In this document: positions 54,701 through 62,573 of the stretch, piece by piece
How positions within the stretch are numbered: the first letter of the stretch is position 1
How the letters are laid out: each line of letters begins with the position of its first letter
NCBI RefSeq assembly: GCF_001429245.1
Contig: NZ_LMJE01000001.1
Location: 649,048 to 713,047, forward strand
Reading direction: 5' to 3'
Origin: Rhizobium sp. Root274
GTDB lineage: Bacteria; Pseudomonadota; Alphaproteobacteria; Rhizobiales; Rhizobiaceae
DNA: 64,000 nucleotides
Position numbers and translations under genes: made by a program
Notes under the pieces: model-generated
Told to the model about the DNA's origin: nothing
Database searches by the model: none
What the model saw: the letters and a program-made list of their open reading frames with translations, nothing else

Positions 54701-55251
54701 AGCCTGAGTTCCGCCTCGTGGCGGCGGGAATGCAGGCCGGAAATGCCGGCGGCTTCTTCCAGCAATTGACGGCGGGCCTGCGGCTTCGCCTGGATCAGTT
54801 CGCCGATGCGGCCCTGGCCGACCATCGAGGGCGAACGCGCGCCGGTCGAGGCATCGGCAAAGAGAAGCTGTACGTCCTTGGCGCGGGCTTCCTTGCCATT
54901 GATGCGGTAGACGGAGCCGGCGCCGCGCTCGATGCGGCGGGTGACCTGGATCTCGTCGGCATCGTTGAAGGCGGCCGGTGCCGTGCGGTCGGAATTGTCG
55001 AGATAGAGGCCGACTTCCGCCGTGTTGCGGGCCGGACGGTTGCCGGAGCCGGAGAAGATGACGTCGTCCATGCCGGACGCGCGCATGTTCTTGTAGGAGT
55101 TTTCGCCCATGACCCAGCGAAGCGCCTCGACAAGGTTCGACTTGCCGCAGCCGTTGGGGCCGACAATGCCGGTCAGGCCGCGCTCGATGACGAATTCGGA
55201 GGGTTCGACAAAGGACTTGAAGCCGAGGAGACGCAGGCGGTTGAATTTCAT
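51787..55251 (-). CDS. smc: Chromosome segregation protein SMC
   Basis: A 1154-residue, full-length SMC ATPase. Walker A is [20 protein letters not shown] (about residues 29-48), a long coiled coil follows, the hinge lies around 490-640 ([20 protein letters not shown]), then the return coiled coil, the ABC signature [20 protein letters not shown] (about 1050) and Walker B with [20 protein letters not shown]. With ScpA/ScpB it forms the condensin that organises the nucleoid. It lies 78 bp downstream of the DsbA-family gene in the same orientation. Long antisense frames over this gene are GC-driven shadows. Confidence 0.98.
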   Translation of the reverse strand: [1154 protein letters not shown]

Positions 55252-55329
55252 GCCTCAATCCCCTGCTGGGGCGCATGAAAAACGGGCGCATGGGTTTCCC
55301 CGGCGCCCGTCGTCAGAACGGAGCGTCGA

Positions 55330-56073
55330 TTAGAGCAGGCTGTCGATGAGGGCCGACATGGAGTCAACCGACATGTCCCCCGAATAGGCCTTGCCATTGA
55401 TCAGGAAGGTTGGCGTCGAGTTGACGCCGAATTCCTGTGCACCGCGGTCGCGGACTGCCGTCACATCACCGGCAAGCTTCGCGTTCGTCAAGCAGGCGTC
55501 GAAGGTCTCCTGTGTAAAACCGCCGAGTTTCGACAGTTGCAGCATGGCGGCACGTACATCGCCGTTGTCAGGGGCTGCCCAGGCACGCTGCTGCTTCAGG
55601 AACATGCCGACGAAGGGGAAGAACTTGTCTTCGGTCGTGCAGCGCGCGAGCATGAAGGCGGCGAGCGATGCCGTGTCCTGCGGGAAGGGGAATTCGCGCA
55701 GCACGAAGTAAGCCTTGCCGCTGTCGACATACTTGGTCTTGATCGCGTCGAAGGTGGTTTCGTGGAAGTGCGCGCAATGCGGGCAGGTCATCGACATGTA
55801 TTCGATGATCTTGACCGGCGCGTTCGGGTCGCCGAGCGTCATTTCCTTGAGCGGGCCCGGCTTCAGGGCGGCTTCCATGTCGACATCGCGATCGGATTTC
55901 GGCATTTCCACTGCGGTGGTCGAGGCCGTGGTCTCGTTGCTGACCGCCGGCACCGGCTGTTCGGCACTGGCCGACTTTTCATCGCTGCAGGCCGACAGGG
56001 CGGCAAGCGCGCCAGCCATGGCAATGCCGCTCAGCAGGCGGCGCTTGGTGATCGTGAGTTCAGACATCGACAT
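55330..56073 (-). CDS. DsbA-family thiol-disulfide oxidoreductase (lipoprotein-like)
   Basis: A 247-residue periplasmic thioredoxin-fold protein. The N-terminus has a Tat-like RR pair (TKRRLLSGIAMAG) and ends in LSACSDEK, a possible lipobox. A Ser/Thr/Glu-rich linker leads to the domain with the active site YMSMTCPHCAHFHETTFD (CPHC, about 94-97) and the cis-Pro loop NSTPTFLINGKAYSG. It is a DsbA/DsbG-like oxidase of the type found next to smc in rhizobia. Start: 56073 with AAGAGA upstream; 56067 is also possible. Confidence 0.9.
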   Translation of the reverse strand: MSMSELTITKRRLLSGIAMAGALAALSACSDEKSASAEQPVPAVSNETTASTTAVEMPKSDRDVDMEAALKPGPLKEMTLGDPNAPVKIIEYMSMTCPHCAHFHETTFDAIKTKYVDSGKAYFVLREFPFPQDTASLAAFMLARCTTEDKFFPFVGMFLKQQRAWAAPDNGDVRAAMLQLSKLGGFTQETFDACLTNAKLAGDVTAVRDRGAQEFGVNSTPTFLINGKAYSGDMSVDSMSALIDSLL

Positions 56074-56426
56074 CGGTCTCTTACCTGTTGGAATGACGGT
56101 TATTCTGGGCTCAACCGTTATAACGCCAGATTGCGGCAAACAAGGCGGGGGCCGGGCAGAAAAATCAAAGTTCCGTGACCTTTTGCACGAACTGCACGCT
56201 CGGTTCAGGACCTAGATCGAGGTCCCGGGAGCGGCCCCCACCAAGATGCGACAGCGCGTGGCCGGCTCTTGCCCTTGCTGCACTGCAGCTTTACAGATGT
56301 GACACAGGCGTGGTTTCGGCGGGGAAGGCCCCAAACTTGGCCGTTGAGGGCCCGTTTCTCTGCTTCATACTTCGGTTCAACTCATCGTAAATGCCGTTCA
56401 TCCGTCCGCTGCAAAGAGTTGCCGTC
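56074..56426. other. Divergent intergenic region, promoter of the TPR/FecR/cyclase operon
   Basis: It contains no gene; it is the only space for promoters of the DsbA-family gene (minus) and the three-gene operon (plus). No specific operator recognised. Confidence 0.4.
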
Positions 56427-57827
56427 ATGATTTTTTCATCCCCTAGTTTCAGCAAGCTCTTTTTTTCTTCGCTTCCCATCGCCGGCATGCTGGTCGCGTG
56501 CGGCTTGTCGCTCTGCGCTGTTGATGCCCTTGCCCAGTCTTCGCAGAATGTCGTGCCGCGCCCTGCAGGGCAGTCGCTGGAGACGATCGAGGCCGAACGC
56601 AAGGCGCTGTTTGCCCGGATGATGGCGCAGCCCGACGATCTGGATACGGCGTTTCAATATGCCGCTTTGTCATCGCAGGCAGGCGACCTCGAAGGTGCCG
56701 TCTCGACCTTGGAACGCATGCTGATCTATGCGCCCGGCCTGCCGCGCCTGCAGTTGGAGCTCGGTGTGCTCTATTACCGGCTCGGGGCCTATGAGACCGC
56801 GCGGCAATATTTCGAAGGGGCACAGTCTGCCGGCAACGTGCCACCCGAGGTGACGGCCAAGGTCGAGGAATATCTGTCGGCGATCGACAAGCGGGCAGCG
56901 CCGACATCGCTCACCGGGATGGTGCGCGCCGGCATCCGCTATCAGAGCAATGCCAATGCCGGTCCCGGCAACTCGACCGTGACGCTGAACGGCCTGCCCT
57001 ATACGCTCGACAGCCTGGCTGTCGCGGGCGAAGACTTCAACGCCTTCCTCACCAGTTCCGTCCGCTATCGCCACGAGCTGGATGAACAGGGTATCGCGAT
57101 CGAGGCGGGACTTTCCGGCTACACCGCCGGCTACCGGGATCGCGACACGCTTAACACGGGTGCGCTCGAAGCCTTTGTCGGCCCGACCTTTGATCTGGCG
57201 CGCTTCGGTCTCGATGATCGCACGCTGTCGGTGTTCCTGCTGTCGAGCGGCGTGTTGATCGAGGGCGACCGTTATCTCGCCTCGATCGGGGCTTCGACCG
57301 TGTTCAACTGGCAGGTCACCCCAAGCGACGGCATCGGCGCGCAGGTCGAATATCGCTACGAGGACTATAACAACACGAAGTCGCGCAAGACTGCGGAATA
57401 CCAGACCGGCGACCGCTTCGACGGCCAGCTTTCCTATTCGCGTCAGGTGACCGAAGATTTCAACCTCTCAGCGCGGTTGCTTGCCACCCGCAGAAGCGCC
57501 GAAGCGGATTATCTTTCGTCGACGGAAGTGGGCCTCGGCCTTGGCAGCGCCTGGCGCTTCGCCTCGCCGGTGGGCGAGGGGCCGGCCTGGGTTCTGGCGC
57601 TCGACAGCGGCCTCTCCCGGCGCAATTATGACGGCCCGGATGCCATGATCAATGCGGACGAGAGCCAGCAGGACACCGAATTCAGCGTCAACCTGCGGCA
57701 GATTATACCGTTCAACGAACACGTGGCGCTGGTGGCGGAGGCAGGCTACCGCAAGGTCTGGTCGAACTACGACATCAAGACTTTCGATAATATCAGTGTG
57801 TCCCTTGGCATCCAGTCGAGCTTCTAG
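56427..57827 (+). CDS. TPR protein with C-terminal outer-membrane beta-barrel (Slam-like)
   Basis: A 466-residue exported protein. The signal peptide ends near VDALAQ; TPR-like helices follow (PDDLDTAFQYAALSSQAGDL; ERMLIYAPGLPRLQLELGVL; YRLGAYETARQYFEGAQSAG), then from about residue 175 a beta-barrel with alternating strands (GMVRAGIRYQSNANAGP ... VRYRHELDEQGIAIEAGLSG ... VSLGIQSSF, ending in Phe as in outer-membrane barrels). This is the plan of surface lipoprotein assembly modifiers (Slam), which export TbpB-like partners. The gene 9 bp downstream encodes such a candidate. The ATG at 56427 begins the signal peptide; an ATG at 56391 is possible. Confidence 0.75.
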   Translation: MIFSSPSFSKLFFSSLPIAGMLVACGLSLCAVDALAQSSQNVVPRPAGQSLETIEAERKALFARMMAQPDDLDTAFQYAALSSQAGDLEGAVSTLERMLIYAPGLPRLQLELGVLYYRLGAYETARQYFEGAQSAGNVPPEVTAKVEEYLSAIDKRAAPTSLTGMVRAGIRYQSNANAGPGNSTVTLNGLPYTLDSLAVAGEDFNAFLTSSVRYRHELDEQGIAIEAGLSGYTAGYRDRDTLNTGALEAFVGPTFDLARFGLDDRTLSVFLLSSGVLIEGDRYLASIGASTVFNWQVTPSDGIGAQVEYRYEDYNNTKSRKTAEYQTGDRFDGQLSYSRQVTEDFNLSARLLATRRSAEADYLSSTEVGLGLGSAWRFASPVGEGPAWVLALDSGLSRRNYDGPDAMINADESQQDTEFSVNLRQIIPFNEHVALVAEAGYRKVWSNYDIKTFDNISVSLGIQSSF

Positions 57828-57836
57828 GAGATGACC

Positions 57837-60299
57837 ATGAACCGCATCCTGTCGAGCTCCGCGCTTCTCGCCGCCTCTGTCGCCGTGGTCGTTTCGGGCG
57901 CCTCTTTGAGCCATGCCGAAACCAATGTTGCCGGCGTCACCGCTGCGGTGAACCCAACCGCCTCGGTCGTCGAGGGCAGCGGCAAACGCAAGCTGATCTC
58001 GCTTGGCGACCCGGTGGTGCGCAATCAGCGCATCGAGACCGGACCGCAGGGCCTCGTGCAGATCCTGCTGGCCGACGGCACCTCGTTTACCGTCGGGCCG
58101 AACTCCTCCATCGTCATCGACAGCTTCGTCTATGATCCGGAAACGCAAACGGCATCGCTCGCCGCCACCATGACCAAGGGGGCGTTGCGCTTCATCGGCG
58201 GCAAGGCCTCGAAGGCGAGCGGCGATGTGACGATCAATACCCCGATCGGCACGGCCGGCATTCGTGGCGCCGTGGTCGACATCAATCTCGACGGCAAGAC
58301 CGCCGACGGCCAGGTCATCCCGCCGCATGTCTCGCTGGTCTTCGGCAAGCAGGTGGAACTGAACAGCCGCGGCAGTTCGGAGCGCGTGTTCCGTCCGGGC
58401 TTCTCCATCGTTGCCGGCGATGGCGGCAACAGCGTCAAGCGCACGCCGCCGCTCTGGGTGAGCAGCCTGCAGCAATATCTCGCCGGCCGGCCCGGCCAGA
58501 CCGGCGGCGCGCAGACCGTGCCGAGCGACAACAGCGTGCGCAATAGCCAGGTGGCAAACAACAATTCGCAACAGCCGCCGGCGAAAAACAGCATTCCGGT
58601 TCCGCAGCCCCGGCCGTTGCCGGTGACATCGCCGGAGCAGATTGCTGCGGAGGCAACGCGGGATACGACGCGGCCGGAGGCGACGACGGGCGAAACAGTC
58701 GCTGTTCTGGTGCCCAGTGGCGGTGTCGGATCCTCCGGCAAGACCAACACCAGTTACGCTACCATTAAGACCAATGCTGATGGCACGACCACCGGGACAT
58801 ATGGATCCGACAGTTTTACGCTGCCGACTCTCGCATCAACGGCAATTCTCACCTCTCAGACCGTCACCGGCACGGCAAACGGGACTGCCGTAAGTGGAAC
58901 CGTGTACACGGGCAGCAACGGCTTTGTGGCTTACATGCTGACGACGGGCACCGGAGGTACCGGCAACCCATTCTATGTCATCGGGGGCACCGCTGCGAGT
59001 GCCACGAATGCTTTGGCCAGCGGCGAGATCCTCCATTATGTGCTGGAGCCCGACGCGCTGAACCAGGGGATGGTGAACATCGACGGGACGACCATTCCCT
59101 TTACCGGCGGCTATGCGACTGCTTCGGCCGTGTCCAGCGACCTTCTTGTTGCCGGCGTCTCCAGCACGACTGGCGTCATAGGGCGTGCGATGCAAGCTTC
59201 CCTGCTGATCGACGGCACCGGAGCAAGCCAGACAAGCGCCATCAACGTCACGGCTGGCAACATCGAACTGCTGACCGGTGGCGGCTATGGATTGGTGGGG
59301 TCAACCGCAGGTTCCGGTAAAGATACAGGTAGCTCCTCAGTCGAACACGGACAAGGCGTCACGACGACCATCGGCACAAAGAGCGGAGCCGATCAGTTTT
59401 ACGGATCCGACGGCGAGTACCTGATCGTCGGCACGGGCAGCCTTCCGACCGTCGAGTTCGGCGACGATGACGGAGAGTTCGAAGGTTACGACTATGTTCA
59501 CGTCGCCAGCCGCGACGATACGGCCACCACAACGGCCAGCCGCACCTTCAGCGGAACGCTCAATGGTTTTTCGTCCTGGGTGCTCACGGAGTACGGAACG
59601 GATACCATCAAGTCCGGCCGGGTTTCCCTGACCTTTGACGCGGCCGCGGGGACCTTTTACGGTGGGATCACCTCCCCCGGTGGCACATACTATGCTGACT
59701 TCTACGATGAAGATGACCGGACGTACTTGAGCGACCAACTGATCGCGGCAACCAGCTCGAAGGATGGCACTTACATGGTCTCCTCGGCAGCTGTGCCGGC
59801 GAAAATCTTCGACAACAATACATCTGCGGAAATTTGCAGCAGTTGTGAATTCATGACCTGGGGCTGGTGGGGCCGTAACTCCTATGGAGAAGTCGAGTAC
59901 AAGGTCCACCTAGGCAACTGGATCATTGGTGACACTCCCAACAACAGCAATGTGCCGATCTCAGGGACAGCGACCTATGCCGGCCATGCAGTCGGCACGG
60001 TGCTGTCGGGTGGCTCGCAGTATATCGCGACCGGCGACATGTCCTCGACAATGAACTTCGGCACACGCACCGGCAGCGTTCAGATCTCGAATTTCGACAG
60101 CAGGACCTTCACGACGGCAGTCACATTCGGCTCCAGCACGGCTACTTTCAGCGGCACCGGGACAACCGGAACCGTTTCGAGCAGCGTCACCGGGGCTTTC
60201 GCCTCGAACGGGACTGATTACGTGAAGGGCATCATGGGCAGCTTCACCGCTGAGGACGGCACCTGGTCGTCGACCGGCATCTTCGCCGGCAGCCGATAA
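57837..60299 (+). CDS. FecR-domain protein with C-terminal TbpB-like beta-barrel
   Basis: An 820-residue exported protein with signal peptide (LLAASVAVVVSGASLSHAET), an N-terminal FecR domain (ISLGDPVVRNQRIETGPQGL; ADGTSFTVGPNSSIVIDSFV; GDVTINTPIGTAGIRGAVVD) and a Pro/Asn-rich linker (about 225-290). A long Gly/Ser/Thr-rich beta region follows, ending with SSVTGAFASNGTDYVKGIMG followed by a GxFxG...S ending resembling the transferrin-binding-protein barrel. The start at 57837 has AGGAG six bases before it; the ATG at 57831 has no spacing. It is likely the cargo of the upstream barrel protein and linked to the downstream cyclase (inference). Confidence 0.75.
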   Translation: MNRILSSSALLAASVAVVVSGASLSHAETNVAGVTAAVNPTASVVEGSGKRKLISLGDPVVRNQRIETGPQGLVQILLADGTSFTVGPNSSIVIDSFVYDPETQTASLAATMTKGALRFIGGKASKASGDVTINTPIGTAGIRGAVVDINLDGKTADGQVIPPHVSLVFGKQVELNSRGSSERVFRPGFSIVAGDGGNSVKRTPPLWVSSLQQYLAGRPGQTGGAQTVPSDNSVRNSQVANNNSQQPPAKNSIPVPQPRPLPVTSPEQIAAEATRDTTRPEATTGETVAVLVPSGGVGSSGKTNTSYATIKTNADGTTTGTYGSDSFTLPTLASTAILTSQTVTGTANGTAVSGTVYTGSNGFVAYMLTTGTGGTGNPFYVIGGTAASATNALASGEILHYVLEPDALNQGMVNIDGTTIPFTGGYATASAVSSDLLVAGVSSTTGVIGRAMQASLLIDGTGASQTSAINVTAGNIELLTGGGYGLVGSTAGSGKDTGSSSVEHGQGVTTTIGTKSGADQFYGSDGEYLIVGTGSLPTVEFGDDDGEFEGYDYVHVASRDDTATTTASRTFSGTLNGFSSWVLTEYGTDTIKSGRVSLTFDAAAGTFYGGITSPGGTYYADFYDEDDRTYLSDQLIAATSSKDGTYMVSSAAVPAKIFDNNTSAEICSSCEFMTWGWWGRNSYGEVEYKVHLGNWIIGDTPNNSNVPISGTATYAGHAVGTVLSGGSQYIATGDMSSTMNFGTRTGSVQISNFDSRTFTTAVTFGSSTATFSGTGTTGTVSSSVTGAFASNGTDYVKGIMGSFTAEDGTWSSTGIFAGSR

Positions 60300-60307
60300 G
60301 GCGGGCT

Positions 60308-62530
60308 GTGGCGGGGGCGCGGCAGGATCAGGGTCGACCAAGCTCGCGGCGGCTGTCGTCGTCGCAGCGGCGCAGGCTTGGGGTGATGCTGATCGGGGCC
60401 GCGGCGCTGACCGGGTTCATCACCTTTCATGCCATCTTTGCCGATCAGGCTTTCCGGCTGACCGCGCTCGTCTTCGACGGCTACCAGCAGATCAAGCCGC
60501 GTGAGGCGACTGATCCGCCGGTTGTGGTGATCGACATCGACGAGGCGTCGATCGCCAAGCTTGGCCAGTGGCCCTGGTCGCGCAGCGTCGTGGGCGACAT
60601 GGTGACACAGGCGAGCGCGCTCGGGGCTGCCGCCATCGGCTTGGACATCGTATTTTCCGAGCCGGACAGAACTGCGCCGGCGCGGCTGATCGAAAGTATG
60701 CGGCGCCAGGGTGTGGCTCTCGACATTGCAGCCACCTCGCTTCCCGATCCGGACCTCGCGCTTGCCGAGGCGACACGCAGCCATGCGGTGGCGCTCGGCA
60801 TTGCGCTCACCAATGAGTCCCAGGCTCCGGTCCCTGCCCCCAAGGCCGGTTTTTCCTTTCTGGGCGAAGACCCGGCCAAGGCGCTTTCCGGCTATTCCGG
60901 CGCCTTGTCCAACCTTCCTGAACTCAGCGACGCGGCTTCGGCGATCGGTTACTTCTCGTTCCCGCCGTCGGCCGATAACATCATCCGCAGCTTTCCGCTG
61001 GTCTCGACGGCGCAGGGCAAGCTCTATCCGGCGCTCTCCATCGAGACCCTGCGCATCGCCCAGCAGGCCGGTTCCTTCATCGTGCGTTCGGCAACCAGCG
61101 GCGGGCGGCTCGCCATGACGGATCTGCGGGTCGGCGCGCTGGAAGTGCCCGTCGGTCCGGGCGGGGAGATGTGGATCTATTATTCCGGCCTGCCGGCGAT
61201 GCCGGTCATTTCCGCCGCCGATCTCATCGATCCGACAAAGGCCGAGACCCTTGCCGCGCAGGTTGCGGGACGCATACTCCTCATCGGCACCAGTGCGGTC
61301 GGCTTGCGCGATCTCGTCGCGACGCCCATCGATCCCGCCATGCCGGGGGTGAAGGTGCATGCGGAGATCATCGACCAGATCGCCAGCGGGGTCTTCCTGC
61401 AGCGGCCAGACTGGATCATCGGGGCGGAACGCGGGCTAGCGGTCGTGGCGGGGCTGTTGCTGCTTGTGGTCCTGGCGCTCGGGTCGCCGGCGATGGCGGT
61501 GCTGTCCGCAGTGCTCCTGTCTGCGATGATCGGCGCCATCTCTTGGTTCGCCTTTTCGAAGTCGCTGGTCCTGTTTGATCCGCTATTACCACTCGGCGGG
61601 CTTGCCTCGGTGCTGCTGACCGCCCTTCCCCTCCTCTTGATGCTGACGCATCGCGAGAAGCGCTTCGTGCGCGAAAGTTTTGGCCGCTACCTCTCGCCGA
61701 CGCTGGTCGAGCGGCTGTCGGAAAACCCGGAAGGGCTGAAGCTCGGGGGTGAAGACCGGGAGTTGACCATCCTGTTTTCCGATATTCGCGGTTTCACCAC
61801 GCTGTCGGAGAGCCTGACGCCGACCGAACTCACCGCACTCCTCAACCGCTTCCTGACGCCGATGACGGATGTGCTTCTGGAGCGCGAAGCGACGATCGAT
61901 AAATATATCGGCGATGCGATCATGGCCTTCTGGAATGCGCCGCTCGACATCGCCGACCATCCGGCCAAAGCCTGCGGCTCGGCGCTCGCAATGGTCGAGG
62001 CGCTCGACGCGATGAACCGCGAGCGCGGCACGGCGCTCAAGATCGGCATTGGCCTCAACACCGGCATGGCCTGCGTCGGCAATCTCGGCTCCGACCAGCG
62101 CTTCAGCTATTCCTGCCTTGGCGACAGCGTCAACCTCGCCTCGCGCGTCGAGGGAATGACCAAGCTTTATGACGTGACCATCCTGGTGACGGAAGAGGTC
62201 AGCCGGCAATCGCCGGGCTTCGTCTTCGCCGAAGTCGACCGCGTACGGGTCGTTGGACGCCGCGGAGCGGTTCGGCTCTATACGCTGCTCGGCCGCGATG
62301 GCGATCCGGCTTTGGCCGAAACGGCACCCCTCGTTACGCGCCACGAAGCCTTCATCGACGCCTGGCAGGCGGGAGACTTTGCCGAATGCCGACGGATGAT
62401 CGAGGATTTTGTGGGCGAACCCAAGAACCCGCTGTCTGGCACCCATGCTCTCTATTGCGAGCGGCTGGCCGCCCTGCCGGAGACGGCGCCGGAAGATTGG
62501 GACGGCGTGTTTACGGCGAAGAGCAAGTAG
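60308..62530 (+). CDS. CHASE2-domain adenylate/guanylate cyclase
   Basis: A 740-residue membrane sensor. One N-terminal membrane segment, a periplasmic CHASE2 domain (DPPVVVIDIDEASIAKLGQW; AAIGLDIVFSEPDRTAP; IDPAMPGVKVHAEIIDQIAS), three further membrane segments (about 370-445) and a class III cyclase domain: ELTILFSDIRGFTTLSESLT (metal Asp, about 485), KYIGDAIMAFWNAP (second metal Asp), NTGMACVGNLGSDQRFSY. Whether cAMP or cGMP is made is not readable. The GTG at 60308 has AAGGCGGG upstream and the gene lies 8 bp after the FecR gene. Confidence 0.92.
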   Translation: MAGARQDQGRPSSRRLSSSQRRRLGVMLIGAAALTGFITFHAIFADQAFRLTALVFDGYQQIKPREATDPPVVVIDIDEASIAKLGQWPWSRSVVGDMVTQASALGAAAIGLDIVFSEPDRTAPARLIESMRRQGVALDIAATSLPDPDLALAEATRSHAVALGIALTNESQAPVPAPKAGFSFLGEDPAKALSGYSGALSNLPELSDAASAIGYFSFPPSADNIIRSFPLVSTAQGKLYPALSIETLRIAQQAGSFIVRSATSGGRLAMTDLRVGALEVPVGPGGEMWIYYSGLPAMPVISAADLIDPTKAETLAAQVAGRILLIGTSAVGLRDLVATPIDPAMPGVKVHAEIIDQIASGVFLQRPDWIIGAERGLAVVAGLLLLVVLALGSPAMAVLSAVLLSAMIGAISWFAFSKSLVLFDPLLPLGGLASVLLTALPLLLMLTHREKRFVRESFGRYLSPTLVERLSENPEGLKLGGEDRELTILFSDIRGFTTLSESLTPTELTALLNRFLTPMTDVLLEREATIDKYIGDAIMAFWNAPLDIADHPAKACGSALAMVEALDAMNRERGTALKIGIGLNTGMACVGNLGSDQRFSYSCLGDSVNLASRVEGMTKLYDVTILVTEEVSRQSPGFVFAEVDRVRVVGRRGAVRLYTLLGRDGDPALAETAPLVTRHEAFIDAWQAGDFAECRRMIEDFVGEPKNPLSGTHALYCERLAALPETAPEDWDGVFTAKSK

Positions 62531-62573
62531 GGCTGCGTCGCTGTTGTCAAAAGGGGGTTCGTAGCGCCCTGCC

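Noticed and set aside
52316..55278. Several long plus-strand frames opposite smc (up to 556 codons)
   Set aside because: smc is complete with Walker A, signature and Walker B on the minus strand; the antisense frames are Ser/Arg- or Gly/Ala-rich artefacts.
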